A DNA stretch of 64,000 bases from Sinonovacula constricta. Lineage: Eukaryota > Mollusca > Bivalvia > Cardiida > Solecurtidae. Both the position numbers and the translations under genes were made by a program. The stretch spans positions 48,184,164 through 48,248,163 of the forward strand of contig CM017558.1 of NCBI GenBank assembly GCA_007844125.1, written 5' to 3'. Positions 23,841 to 37,013 of the stretch are shown one piece after another. Below the pieces are notes generated by a model, which saw nothing but the letters and a program-made list of their open reading frames with translations, made no database searches and was not told the origin of the DNA. Each line of letters begins with the position of its first letter. Position 1 is the first letter of the stretch.

Positions 23841-25232
23841 TAACATCCCTAAGTAACTAAGAGCTATTTTATGTTCTACGGATATTAGGTGAAAATGTTT
23901 ACATGTGTTTTCAATGCAAAATATTGCACCCCATCATTATGTAACCCCTTGTGTATTATGCCAATTATGTTACAGCCGCATACAGAATGCCTGTGCTATC
24001 ATATTTAATAGCCTGTACTCCCTGGGTATTCATTACATAAATACGCATTTGAAACAGCTTTAGGTAAACAATTCTAAACTCTTGCCCTCTTTTCTTATAG
24101 TATATAAATACTGTAGTATTTATGGTTGGAAGAAGAGTAAATGTTGTTTTAAGTAACACAAATCTCTACCTTGAATCACAACTGGTTTGTTTGTATTAAT
24201 TCTGATCAAAAAGAAAAGTAATCAAACATACAATGAGAGAAATTAACCTAGCTAGGATATCATTTTAACAATCTAATCTCTAGAGTTACTATTTGTATCA
24301 TCCAAGAAAGTATTGACATGGCCATATACAAACAATATGGCAAACCAACTTCCTTCACAATCATTATAGTGCTGCTAGCAGCATCCAATACAGACAACTG
24401 TGCCAATACTCAGACACCCAGCTGGTTATAGTGTAGGAGGAGTTCACTCCCTTAAAAACAAATCCTTACTAACAGCCTAGAAAACAAATCCTTACTAACA
24501 GCCTAGAAAAAAAATCTATTTTAGTTATTTCATTTGAAAAAAAAAAAGTTAATGCCAATATTTAATCATCACTATGAACACAAAACTAAATCAATTGTTT
24601 AAACCCAAAGCAGTTAACAGTAATAAATATATACTTGTCCATTTAATAAACAAAAATAACCTAGTTATATTTTCAAATATTTTAATGAGTACTCTTGGCT
24701 TTCGGTATTAAACTGATACAGAGAAGTTGAATACACTTTAAGGCAACATAATAATGCTTAGTGTCAACCTTTTCATAATTATTGATTTATAATGTTAAGT
24801 GTTCATGCTTAATGAATTGAATAATCAAGTTGCATTTTTAAGTAGAAATAAATAGATAAGTGGTTATTAATTTTTGCTCTGGACAATTAGTAAACAATAG
24901 GATTTTAATTGGCTTAGAGTACAAAATAATTAAAATACAAAAAAAGAACTGTGTAGGTTGGCTTCCAGAGTTACACTTCATTTCTAACACTGCATGAATT
25001 GGAGGAAAGGTTTAAAAGGCAAGAAGTAAGTTATGTATGCATTCATTTTAAAAGTAATCATAGTCCAAACTTAGGTATTAAAAGAGAAGAGGACAAGGGC
25101 TAGGATGTTCAACCTGTAGTTCCTTATCCGCTTACGAAATGTGTTTAATTTATGGAGGTGAAAACATAAAGTGGGAAAGTCTTCCAACTGACCTGAAATA
25201 TGACTGACATTTTAGTTTACAATTAACACCTA

Positions 25233-26548
25233 AACCTTACTATGACCATAATCCTATAACAGTTATAGCTACACATATCGCTTAAATGACCATTTTCCTA
25301 TACCAACAACAGCTAAACATCGCTATAATGACCATAATCCTATACCAATAATAGCTTAACATTGCTTAAATGGCCATAATCCTATACCAATAATAGCTTA
25401 ACATTGCTTAAATGGCCATAATCCTATACCAATAATAGCTTAACATCGCTTAAATGCCCATTTTCCTATACCAATAATAGCTTAACATTGTTATAATGAC
25501 TATAATCCTATATCAAAAATAGCCAAACATCGCTTTAATGACCATAATTCTATACAATTAATAACTAAACATTGCTTAAATGACCATAATCCTATACCAA
25601 TAATAGCCTAACATTGAAATAACGACCATTATCCTATACCAATAATAGCTAAACATCGCTTTAATGACAATAGTTCTATACAATTAATAACTAAACATTG
25701 CTTAAATGACCATAATCCTATACCAATAATAGCTTAACATTGTTATAACGACCATAATCATATCCCAATCATAGCTAAACATTGCTATAATGACCATAAT
25801 CCTATACCAATAATAGCTAAACATCGCTTAAATGACCATAATTCTATATCAATAATAGCTAAACATTGCTTAAATGACCATAATCCTATACCAATAATAG
25901 CTTAACATTGTTATAACGACCATAATCCTATCCCAATCATAGCTAAACATTGCTATAATGACCATAATTCTATATTAATAATAGCTAAACATTGCTTAAA
26001 TGACCATAATCCTATACCAATAATAGCTTAACATTGTTATAATGACCATAATCCTATCCCAATCATAGCTAAACATTGCTATAATGACCATAATCCTATA
26101 CCAATAATAGCTAAACATCGCTATAATGACCATAATTCTATATCAATAATAGCTAAACATTGCTTAAATGACCATAATCCTATACCAATAATAGCTTAAC
26201 ATTGTTATAACGACCATAATCCTATCCCAATCATACCTTAACATTGCTATAATGACCATAATCCTATCCCAATCATACCTTAACATTGCTATAATGACCA
26301 TAATCCTATACCAATAATAGCTAAACATCGCTTAAATGACCATAATTCTATATCAATAATAGCTAAACATTGCTTAAATGACCATAATCCTATACCAATA
26401 ATAGCTTAACATTGTTATAACGACCATAATCCTATCCCAATCATAGCTAAACAATGTTATAACGACCATAATCCTATCCCAATCATACCTTAACATTGCT
26501 ATAATGACCATAATCCTATACCAATAATAGCTTAACATTGCTATAATA
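25233..26548. repeat. 42-bp satellite array, about 31 copies
   Basis: The monomer includes AATGACCATAATCCTATACC and AATAATAGCTAAACATTGCT. Variants (GCTTAAAT or GCTATAAT; CTAAACATCG or CTTAACATTG) recur in blocks, pointing to multi-monomer amplification. The period is divisible by three, which creates a meaningless 68-codon frame at 26374-26580. Confidence 0.93.
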
Positions 26549-26693
26549 AAGAGGGAAATAGGCAAAATCAATTGGACCATTTAGAAAAAACAAACTTAAA
26601 CAGTTCTTGTCTTAATTCTATGCTTACTCAAAATCCTTCAAACTTCATTATTGCTACCACTATATACTCAAGATATAAACCCACACCTATAAC

Positions 26694-27142
26694 TAGAGTT
26701 GGGTATCTCTGTTGAAAATGTATCACGATATTATCACGATATCTGAATTGTATCACGATGTAGTATCAAGATATTTTCGTTGAAACAAAATAAATGCAAT
26801 TTAGTGAATGTATGCCTTACTTAATTAATACTCTCATTTCTGTTAATTGTTTAATAGGTTTATTAAGTAAAAACATCACTGTGATAAAATATTTTGAGGA
26901 AAGAGAGGTCCATTTTCTCTAACTCCTGTAACAAATATTTTGTGAAATTACGCACTTCAATTTTTTTTTCTTTTCAGTTATGTAAGCTGTATGTAAGTAA
27001 ACAATGCAGACATAAATTATAGTTTTTCGTGAATAATAATAGTATCGCCCTGTATCAATACCTCAGCATTGTATCGCAATACTGTATCATGAAGGCAATT
27101 ATCATGATTCACTGATGCATCGATGATATCGGCCCACCTCTA
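26694..27142. mobile_element. MITE-like element between two satellites
   Basis: Ends are TAGAGTTGGGTATC (left) and GATATCGGCCCACCTCTA (right). GAGTTGGG and CCCACCTC are inverted repeats with one mismatch, bracketed by TA on each side, a possible two-base target duplication. The interior holds sub-repeats of TATCACGAT near both ends and no ORF. It is about 450 bp, in keeping with a non-autonomous DNA transposon. Superfamily is uncertain. Confidence 0.6.
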
Positions 27143-28876
27143 CCTGTAACTTCATTGTAATACCATTAATTTTTGTATAAACACATATTTGTAACATGAA
27201 TGCAATATGATCAATATATTGCACAAACCCATATCTGTGCATTATTATCCATATATTGTACAGACCCATATCTTTTACCTGAATTTAGTACTATCAATAT
27301 ATTTTATAAACCCATATCTGTAACCTCAATGTAATACTTTCAATATATTGTATAAAACCCTAGTTGTAACCTTAATATAACATTATACATATATATTCTA
27401 TAAAACCAAATTTTGTTACCTGAATATAAATCTATCAATATATTGTATAAAACCCTAGTTGTAACCTGAATATAACAGTATCAATATATTCTATAAAACC
27501 AAATTTTGTTACCTGAATATAATACTATCAATATATATTGTATTAACCCATGTTTATAACCTGAATATATATGTAATACTATCAATATATTGTATAAACC
27601 CATGTTTGTAACCTGAATATAACAGTATCAATATATTCTATAAAACCAAATTTTGTAACCTGAATATAATACTATCAATATTTTGTATAAACCCATATTT
27701 GTAACCTGAATATAATACTATCAATATATTGTATAAACCCATGTTTATAACCTGAATATGATACTATCAATATATTGTATAAAACCCATATTTGTAACCT
27801 GAATATGATACTATCAATATATTGTATAAACCCATATTTGTAACCTGAATATGATACTATCAATATATTGTATAAACCCATGTTTATAACCTGAATATAA
27901 TACTATCAATATATTGTATAAACCCATGTTTATAACCTGAATATGATACTATCAATATATTGTATAAACCCATGTTTATAACCTGAATATAATACTATCA
28001 ATATATTGTATAAACCCATGTTTATAACCTGAATATAATACTATCAATATATTGTATAAACCCATGTTTATAACCTGAATATAATACTATCAATATATTG
28101 TATAAACCCATGTTTATAACCTGAATATGATACTATCAATATATTGTATAAACCCATGTTTACAACCTGAATATGATACTATCAATATTTTGTATAAACC
28201 CATGTTTATAACCTGAATATAATACTAGCAATATATTGTATAAACCCATGTTTATAACCTGAATATAATACTAGCAATATATTGTATAAACCCATGTTTA
28301 TAACCTGAATATAATACTATTTATATATTGTATAAACCCATGTTTATAACCTGAATATGATACTATCAATATATTGTATAAACCCATGTTTATAACTGAA
28401 TATGATACTATCAATATATTGTATAAACCCATGTTTATAACTGAATATAATACTAGCAATATATTGTATAAACCCATGTTTATAACCTGAATATAATACT
28501 AGCAATATATTGTATAAACCCATGTTTATAACCTGAATATGATACTATTTATATATTGTATAAACCCATGTTTATAACCTGAATATGATACTATCAATAT
28601 ATTGTATAAACCCATGTTTATAACTGAATATAATACTATCAATATATTGTATAAACCCATGTTTATAACTGAATATAATACTATCAATATATTGTATAAA
28701 CCCATGTTTATAACTGAATATAATACTATCAATATATTGTATAAACCCAAATTTTTGTAACCTGATTATAACAAATTATCAATATGATGTATAGTATGAC
28801 TGATTGTTGTTACATATATATATAAATCCATTCTTGTAACCTAAATATAATTATATCAATGTTTTGTATATCTATG
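27143..28876. repeat. 46/45-bp satellite array, about 37 copies
   Basis: The monomer includes AACCTGAATATAATACTATC and AATATATTGTATAAACCC with ATGTTTAT. Most copies are 46 bp; a late block (about 28390-28740) has lost one C (AACTGAAT) and is 45 bp, which keeps a repeated 15-residue minus-strand frame open at 28526-28750. That frame is an artefact. The first copies are the most diverged and the centre the most uniform. Confidence 0.93.
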
Positions 28877-29389
28877 TAATAATGTCAACCATGATATGAA
28901 AAATGTTAATCACAGTGTTTATAACAATTTATTACTTGCTTTTGTGAACTTTTTATGTCTATTTCATATCATTTTGTCTGCAGTATTCCATTTAACAATT
29001 AAAAATGAACCTATCTGAATCAAACACTTAAAACAAAAGTTAACAAAGTGAAACTTAGAAATCAACTAAAATGTGTGCATTATTTTATGAAAACAGATAC
29101 ATCAACAAATACAATAATAATAATAAATTGTTACATAATCCTTTCAACAGAGAATGGGCCATTAACCTTTATGTCCTCTTTTCAATCAGCAATCAATAAA
29201 AATGTGTAAAATGACATTTATTTAATTTATGCATTTAACAACTGCAATACCTAGCAATCCAAAACCTAGCTACCCTGTATTTAGCTCTGTAAACAGCATA
29301 CTGCAGTTCGTTTTTTTACATTTTCCTGCATTCAATTTCTGCAATTAAAATCATCAATTTGATTAATTTCTCTGTTCAGTGGTTATTCA

Positions 29390-29560
29390 ATGTAAAGCTA
29401 TTATCTGAGGGTCCGCCCTTCGCTCATTGAACAAAAGGAGGAGTGGGAAATCCAATATCAGTTGGCGGACAATTTCTACATTTTCTTAACGACCCACTCG
29501 CGACTGCTGACAAAATGATGTAGCTGTCCAGATAAGGTGACAAAAATGAAGACTAAGACA
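29390..29560. promoter_or_regulatory. Possible regulatory block
   Basis: Non-repetitive, CpG-containing patch in AT-rich DNA. It has ATTGAACAAAAGG (SOX/TCF-like), GTGGGAA (Su(H)/RBPJ core) and CAGATAAGG (GATA-like) within about 110 bp. Short motifs occur by chance, so this is only a candidate. Confidence 0.25.
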
Positions 29561-29906
29561 CAATCTCTACTTTTGGAGAATGCACACAGGAAATGAGGTT
29601 TCTACACATTCAATTCCCAGGCTCCATGCATCCATGATGAGTTTGGTAATGTTTATAAACCATCTAAACTATGTGCAGAATTAATGGTAGAGCCAAATAC
29701 ATTATACAAGGTTATAATGTTTTATTATAAATGTGTTTGGACCTTTGTTTGGAAACAGAAGACCTTGGCTGATAACAGGAATTGTCTTTTTATGATATTA
29801 ACTCCTAGCTGGCTCCATTTATTAGACAGTATTTCTAAATCTTCATTACTTGCTTACAACTACATAAAATGATTACAAGAAATATTATTAGAGACTCAGG
29901 AGAAGT

Positions 29907-30025
29907 GATGATCCTAATCAGACAACTCTCCACAGGGAGCTAGCAGGGATCTGGCCAATCTGAATCTACACTATTTGCTTAAACCTTATAAATTCATGCT
30001 AAGTAGGTTCAGTGTACAGTACAAA
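29907..30025 (+). repeat. Dispersed GATC-rich hairpin repeat, copy
   Basis: GATGATCCTAATCAGACAAC, then GATCTGGCCAATCTGAATC, TACACTATTTGCTTAAACC and CATGCTAAGTAGGTT. Same block order as the other copies. Confidence 0.68.
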
Positions 30026-33000
30026 AATGGCTATATCATTGATTTTGTTATATGAGATGTTGGCTTGCTTGTTTAATGACTTTCTACAGCTTTTACAGTT
30101 AGTTTATTTTAGTGCCTTAATTTTATGACTGTCATCAACCTTTAATAGTACTCTCTTGAGTTCTACTTCAATTAAGAACCACGGATTAAAATCATCTTAC
30201 TTGGATTAAATTACATTCTTATTTTGATAAATCAATAAAATATTATGCCATTTCTTAGTAAAATGTCTTCCAAATAAATTAAAATATTCAGAAAAGATAA
30301 TTCAACAAAATAGTTTCTAATCTAACATAAAAAAAGACAAAAATATATATGGCAAACAAAACATACAACTATTTTTTTTTTAAGTAAGTCACTTTTAATA
30401 TTACTTTTGGTTTTTTTACAAAAAATAAAGAGATATCTGAACATCTTCCATTTGTAAATTCATTTGACAATGAAGAGCAACATGCATCTATAACTGAAGT
30501 GTCCAATCCCGAATCCTGAAGCAACAGCTGTGGCCAATGGATATCCACCAAACTTTGAGACCTGAGACATGTTCTGTCAATATTTAACACCATCTGTACA
30601 CCAGGGTAAGTGCAAACAATTGGAAAGGCTTCGATCCAGTAATCATCTTAATAATCTTTCTGTAAAAGCCACTAGTGTCAACAGAACAAATGAGGCTGGT
30701 TGTTGGATGGGCATGTGAGGGTTCCAGCAGGTTAATTCCACACACAACCGGTACTCGGCTTGTGTCTATATGATACTGTGTCCACACATTACAGGGTACC
30801 AATGTCAACATTCTCATTTATCTCCCAGGTACTTAAACACAAGGCCAGCCATGAGGCTGATTAAGGCATTTAATTAATAGTACTGTAAAATACCACAAAA
30901 TACACAAGAAGAGAGCACAGCCTGGTATAACCCAATATTTACATATAAAGTAAGCACTGTACAAAATGTTGTAACAATCACTGAATGATTCAATTAAGAA
31001 AACTGATATCAAAAATAAACAAATGGTGGGCTGAATATCAGCACATTTAATGTGATGGCAGAGGTTACTGTACTCTGAAGGTCAAGGTGTAAAAAATAAT
31101 GGATAATTCATACTAAATATTCTTACCAGAACCCATTTCTGACCAAAGGTTTGTATTCTTCGAAATATTTCAGATACAATACTGATGATGTTCAGAGATA
31201 TTCTGAATTCTATCTGCACAGTAATCATTAACCTCCAATGTTTTAAAATTTTATCAAACGTAAGTGACATTTTCTATCTTCCAACAGGCTATATTTTAAA
31301 AAATATAACTGTTTAGTATATCTTAAGTTGTCAAAACTTACACAGTTCATTCTCATTGTCTACAATATCAATATTTATAGTCCTATTCTAAAAGCCTACG
31401 TTATCAACTTGGGGAAAAGCGTATATTATCAACTTGGGAATATTTCTGCAGCTTATGCAGTTTTCTTAAGTAGGCCAAGTAAATCACAATCCCAAAAGGT
31501 TTCTGCAACATAACGTAGATCATAGATATTGCTTTTTGAAAGATAAGCATTTGCACATGCACATCAATACTAAAACAATTGTGAAAGCAAAAAGCGACTC
31601 ATGAAGTCAATAAAGCTGCTTATTTATTTATTTTAAATATGCAGTATCACACATTAAGCTATAATATTAAGCCTCATTTAAAAGCAACAAGTGCTAAAAC
31701 AGGATGCTAATGAATGAGGTTGCTTGGAAACACTTGTGCCATTTAAATAGCTTCTTAGCAACTTTGCAAAAGTCTGTTGTCAAGATAATGTTGAGCATGG
31801 CGACTTGAAACCCTGCACGGTGTTATCTGAGATTATATGTCTAACAATTTGTAGACACTCAAATAACCATTTTGCATGATAGTTGTGTAAATAACTGCAC
31901 AAGTTTGTTGTTAAGAATGTCCTTAGTCTGCCCAAATCTAGGGTAGGGGCCACTGTTTATCAGATTTTAACTATTCAAATTGCTGCAAAACTATGTTCTG
32001 GCACTAGAGTAGGTTTTATTTAACATTACAGCAGCAGCAATTTAACAGCAATGAAAACTACAAGTATTGAAGCTTAGAAAGCTGAGTATTTTTCGTAATT
32101 AAAATATTGTGAGATGGACAGTAAGAAAACAACAACTGGATCGTGATCATGGATTCACACCCAGTCAGATTTACTAAGGACTAATTCTTCTTATCAAGAC
32201 TAATGTTCTAAAACTGTGAGCTGAAGTCTTCAATTAAGTAAAAAAAATCAGATAGGTCAAAGTATGTTTTTGTTACATAAATCTGACCAATCGCATTGTC
32301 TCAAGCCCAATGCTTAATAACTTTATTTATTTAGGTTCCAAAAAATGTTTTAGCAAGTGATACTATTTAAAATAAATAATTTGTTAAACCTGCATAAACA
32401 TATGCAATTTTGTTAAGTATTAAAAAATGTTTTTTTTATTGAAATGATGGAGACTTGGATTTACAATATAATCAGGATAATGTTTGATAATATTATGATC
32501 GCATTAATAAAGAAGATGAGAAATCAACACTCTAACCTCACTTTTGACCTACTAAAGAATGCTGATGCAGGCAAGCCATGATGTATATCAAAGTGGTCCA
32601 CATTGATGAAAATTACCCCTTGCATTAGTATACTCATCTTAACAAGGCAGACCACCTTACAAACTGTTCACACAAAGTGTGATAAAATATAATGCTGTCA
32701 CTGAAGGCTATGTTTTTTCTGCAAGTGCAGCAGTATTCAGAACTCCTGGATGATGACAACCTCACCTGTAAAGTGGAGTTTAATTGAAATCTTTGTATTG
32801 CATAGATCAAGTTTGATAGGAATTTAACTTTGTTAGGTTATAAGTAAAGTGTATAGTAAATGTCTTGCATTGATCAGTTCATAAAGCAAATGTTGTTTTG
32901 TGGGTCACCGAGAACAGCAAGCCTATATTTATAATTGGTTTTTGAAATGCCTATAGGGGGACATCACAGATTTTAAGAAACGATCCTATTTTTTAAATGG

Positions 33001-35213
33001 AAACTATTATTCAATTTCAGTTGTTAAAGACCACATTGTCACATTTATATTAAATCAATATTTTTCTTTTGTTGTGTCTTCTAAAGAACTAATATATAAA
33101 CAAAAATAAAAGTAGGACCTATTAAACATGTAACAAGTAAACTTTTACGCATTTCTACAGTCAAATTCTTATTTTCAAATTTCAGAGAAATGCACTAATT
33201 TGATCACAATCTCTTCAGTGCCATCTCTGTGGTTAAGCATTTCTTCCTGTAAAAAATTTATTGTTTTCTTTTTTAATAATCAAAAATAGTGGTTTCGGGT
33301 TTTTTTTACAACCTAACAAAAAGCTTTTGTGGGACGAATCGTGTTATAAAAGCTCGATGAATATAACAACAGTTAGTAGTGTGTTTGGTTTAGATTTGGA
33401 CAGACTGCATTAATTATCAACCACATTTGCTCAAACACTTTGATATACATATGTGTAATATTTGCTCGGTATTCAAGGCTGGTTAAGATATAAACTTCAT
33501 AGTTTTACTTTTGTATAAAAGAGTATTGCGAAGAAATAAATAAGTCATATTAATCTAATGTTTTTGTTGAATGTTGTAAAGACGAGCAGATGTTGGTGCC
33601 TTCGTACCATTTCAAAATCGTACCATGAATATTTGTCTGGAAGCTTTGTACAGCATTTGTTGAGTAGGTGTTGTTTACAGATGTTGGAATTAAAATGTGT
33701 CATTCACACTTACAAATTTTCAAGAGTTAAAAACAAAAGCTTTTTGAAACATTTTTATTCCACAATAGCAAATGAAGTGGTGCTACATACTACTATGCTA
33801 AATATGAGAAGCTTTCTGATATATTATTTCCGGCAACTTAGATGCTTTTTCATGTTATTTTGCATTTAATAAGCTATGAAAAATAACATAAGAAGTATTG
33901 GCCAAACTTAATTCTCTGGGTTTTTTTCCATTTACAAATGTGGATACAATATTACTAAAGTAAGTTAGCTGTGTTCATACAGGGTAAAATATAATTAATG
34001 TAAAAAAATGTAAAATCTGTTGGTGTTTTGGTTTGGACATGGTTATTTTCTTCTAAAATAATTGATCAATAATTTGTACTAATCAGCTGTTAACATTTTG
34101 GTAAACATATGTCACAGCTGCAAACAAAAAACATGTTTTAAAGCCTCATGAATGTTGAATATCCTTTTTTTTAAATGTCTTGTTTACATGCCATGCAAAA
34201 TGCATTTGTTGAACTTCAGTAAATAATGGAATCAAATATAACCTATTATTACTAGATTCAATGTGAACATACTGTTAGTGGAAAGTTTGTATTGTTGTTA
34301 GGCTGGGAAAATTAAAAGCATTGCAACATTTTTCAACTTTAGACAATTTGAATGCGACAACGTAGTTGTTCCAAACAGAACTTGCTAGAATGTACACTGT
34401 CAATCATTAACAGAACAGGCTAGATAGTGAGACAAAAAATAAAATAAAGATAAAATGACATCATGCATCATGTACATGCTCTACACCATGACCGAGCCAC
34501 TTTAAACTTGTCTTTGTGGCAAATTAAGCTTGGTTTTTCTGCTTTTATTCTTTGATTCTAATGTGAAAACACCTTGTCCTTGTTATATTTCTGCATTGTT
34601 TATTTGTTAAAACATACTGGTTTCTTATAATTTAATCTCTGACCATTAACACTGGTAATAGGTTAAAATGTGGTTATGTTGGGCTGAGTTGCAATGGTGC
34701 TGTAAGTGACCCTTACAGGTTGAATACAGAACAACAATAGAACAAAGTAGGATGCTGCTAGGTTAGGATGACACTAGAGGTGGAGCAGTAACAAGTGCTG
34801 TCTTTGTGACTGAGGATAATTGGCATATTAGCATCCTAAAGAGATGCTTGAACCTGGCCTGATGGGGTCATCTCAGCTGATCTGGAAGTTGCCCTACACA
34901 CTGACCAGCAGATGACCAACAGCTGACCAGACCTACTCACCATCAGATATCAGTCTCATATATTGAGGCAGTTTGAGGTGGGTGGTCAGTATTACATATT
35001 TTTATATCAGAATGTGTCTATTCTTCAAAAAGCTACATGTATAATTAAAGGTTCAATTATTTTACTAATAACAATAAACAAAATTATAAACATGATGGAC
35101 TTAATACACATGGCATGTATAGATGCAAAAATTATTTGAGAATGTACAACCTATTACCTACATTACACTGTCACAATTATGGTAATACTGGCAACATCTA
35201 CGGATAATCACTG

Positions 35214-35350
35214 TTGGTAAAGGAAGACCACAGACAAATGTCTGGGTCGACAGCAACAATTCATCACAAGTCAGCTGAAGGACCTTCCCATGTCAAAGAT
35301 CTTATTTCAACTGGGACTCAAACCCCTGAGGTGCTGAAGAGTTACAAGTT
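35214..35350 (-). repeat. tRNA-derived SINE-like fragment
   Basis: The minus strand reads CTTGTAACTCTTCAGCACCT then CAGGGGTTTGAGTCCCA, where GGTTTGAGTCC fits a pol III B box. CTTGTAACTCTT is shared with the plus-strand copy at 35620, so the two are probably the same family in opposite orientation. A 77-codon plus-strand frame here is incidental. Confidence 0.45.
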
Positions 35351-35589
35351 GCCAACTCTTACAGCTTTGACAAATGTACTCCTGATGATCTATCTTTATG
35401 GAGCTTCAGCTTCAGTATTTCTGATCCTTATAGCAACAGAATCTTAAGACAAAGTAATAAGGGATAATAATTTGATCCAAAAATGTATTTTAGTTTAACA
35501 AAAGTATGCAAATCAAGATCAACTTTATCCAGGCTACATTAAATCAAAGCACTGATTGCACTGCTAGTATAGAGTGTGTACACCAAAGT

Positions 35590-35775
35590 AGTAAACCTGT
35601 GCTAGTATTGATTAGAGTCACCGACTTGTAACTCTTAAGCCCCTCACCCCATGTGTTCGAATCCAGTTCTAGGTGAGATCTTTCAGTTGGGAGGTTTTCC
35701 AGCTAACCTACAGTGCATAGAAGTTCTTCTTAGACATTACTCTGGGGTCTTCCTCCACCAATAATTAGCTGGACA
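35590..35775 (+). repeat. tRNA-derived SINE-like element
   Basis: GACTTGTAACTCTTAAGCCC is followed by a near-perfect B box GTGTTCGAATCC at 35653-35664, as in the T arm of a tRNA. The downstream part ends CCACCAATAATTAGCTGGAC, which recurs at about 53142 and 53780, suggesting a shared SINE body or tail. The A box is not clear. Confidence 0.5.
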
Positions 35776-36066
35776 TGACAATACAAGAAAAGCATTGATG
35801 CAAAGCATCAAAGGGCGACGCAACAATGAAAATTAATATTTATTAGAAAATTAATGATGACTGGTTTAAATTATTAAGTAAACATTAAAATTACTGGAAC
35901 AATTTTTGGTATATAAGGCTACTTATATGTACGATCCTGAGAAAGGGACAAACATGTCTTCAGTAACAAGTATAACTGTCAGATGTACATTAATGTTTAG
36001 AAATTAAAAAAGTAAAAATACCTTGTTTGTGTGGAAGTTACAAACAAAGAATAAATACAAATAAAT

Positions 36067-36232
36067 AATAAAAAGAACACAACACCATTTACCAAATTAG
36101 GACCCATATGTTGAATACCTGTAAATCGCAAAACTTCAGAAATTCGGAACACCTCATCCATTTTTGCTCACCTATTCTCTAGCAAGACCGAGAATGGCCG
36201 AGGAGATGCTCGCAAATGCATTTTTAAAGCGT
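36067..36232. repeat. Dispersed repeat, CpG-decayed copy
   Basis: Starts AATAAAAAGAAC and aligns over about 160 bp with 36644-36805. It holds a hairpin, ATTCTC (36174-36179) with GAGAAT (36190-36195). Many CpG sites of the other copy appear here as TG or CA, the mark of decay by methylated-cytosine deamination. Confidence 0.65.
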
Positions 36233-36384
36233 CGCCAATAACTGATTAATAATCTTAATCAATAATAAAAATAATTAACATTTGTTATTGATCAATATCT
36301 TTTGTCTGTTTAAATGTTTCTTTTGTTATATTTATTGTAAAAACAAAGAAGAAAAAAGTCACAGAAAAAGTTTGTTAATTGGGA

Positions 36385-36460
36385 TGGCATTTGATCTCTG
36401 GAGACCGTTAATACCAGATCAAGTCCATAACCACTGCGCCATTCCACGATTGTCATCTGC
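36385..36460 (-). repeat. Degenerate tRNA-like fragment
   Basis: The minus strand reads TGGCGCAGTGGTTATGGACT, a good A box (TGGCGCAGTGG at 36431-36441), with a weak B-box-like GAGATCAAATGCC about 40 bp on. Probably the head of an old SINE. Confidence 0.4.
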
Positions 36461-36643
36461 ATCTAAGTAAAATTGATTTTTTGTATAACATGCCACTACA
36501 GATGCTATCGATCTATTTTAAGAAATAGAGAAAATAGTAAATTTTAAACGAATAACAAATAGTTTTTTTATAAGATTTATAAACATATTAATACAAAGAA
36601 CAACTTTACATATAATCATACTGCATACTCACTATAGTTATAT

Positions 36644-36805
36644 AATAAAAAGAACATCATTTACCGAAAAACGACCCGTACGTTGGGAATGTGTAAATCG
36701 CGAAACTTCCGGAATTCTGAACGCCTTGTCCATTTTTCCTCGATCATTCTCTAGCTAGAACGAGAATGTCCGAGGACATCCGCTCGCATGTACAATTTTT
36801 TTTCA
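36644..36805. repeat. Dispersed repeat, CpG-rich copy
   Basis: Second copy of the 36067 repeat, with CGTACG, ATCGCG and TTCCGGAA retained. The hairpin is longer here: CATTCTC (36745-36751) with GAGAATG (36762-36768). The CpG-rich DNA continues to about 36860 and includes 71- and 89-codon frames on opposite strands with no known similarity. Confidence 0.65.
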
Positions 36806-37013
36806 GCATTCCATATATAGGCGGCACGCTCCAGCGCGTCCACAATGACCAAAACTGTGTCAGTGCATTGTCACAAAAAACAAAACAAACAGGTCTAGTC
36901 AGGAAGTTCTGGAAAGACACAATTAAAGAGGACCTCCTAGCTTCACAGACAAATGTGCAACCAAAAAAACACTGGAGATGACTAATAAGCATACAATGAT
37001 GATAGTAAATCAA

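Larger units (their letters stand above)
20191..25232. other. AT-rich non-coding sequence with two dispersed repeat copies
   Basis: Contains the GATC-rich copies at 23410-23521 and 23744-23840 and a 27-bp duplication near 24455-24510. Open frames (for example 22349-22588 and 22823-23074, about 80 codons) resemble no known protein. No splice-framed exon was recognised. Confidence 0.5.
28877..35200. other. AT-rich non-coding sequence
   Basis: Contains one GATC-rich dispersed copy (29907-30025) and a mixed-composition block at 29390-29560. The longest open frame is 103 codons (33558-33869) and has no recognisable domain. No gene called. Confidence 0.5.

Noticed and set aside
26374..26580. 68-codon repetitive frame in the 42-bp satellite
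   Set aside because: Open only because 42 is a multiple of three; the peptide is a low-complexity readout of the satellite.
28526..28750. 74-codon repetitive frame in the 45-bp block
   Set aside because: Same reason: a 45-bp period keeps one frame open; no independent coding evidence.
33558..33869. 103-codon plus-strand ORF
   Set aside because: Longest frame outside repeats, but no recognisable domain, odd composition and no splice context; consistent with chance.
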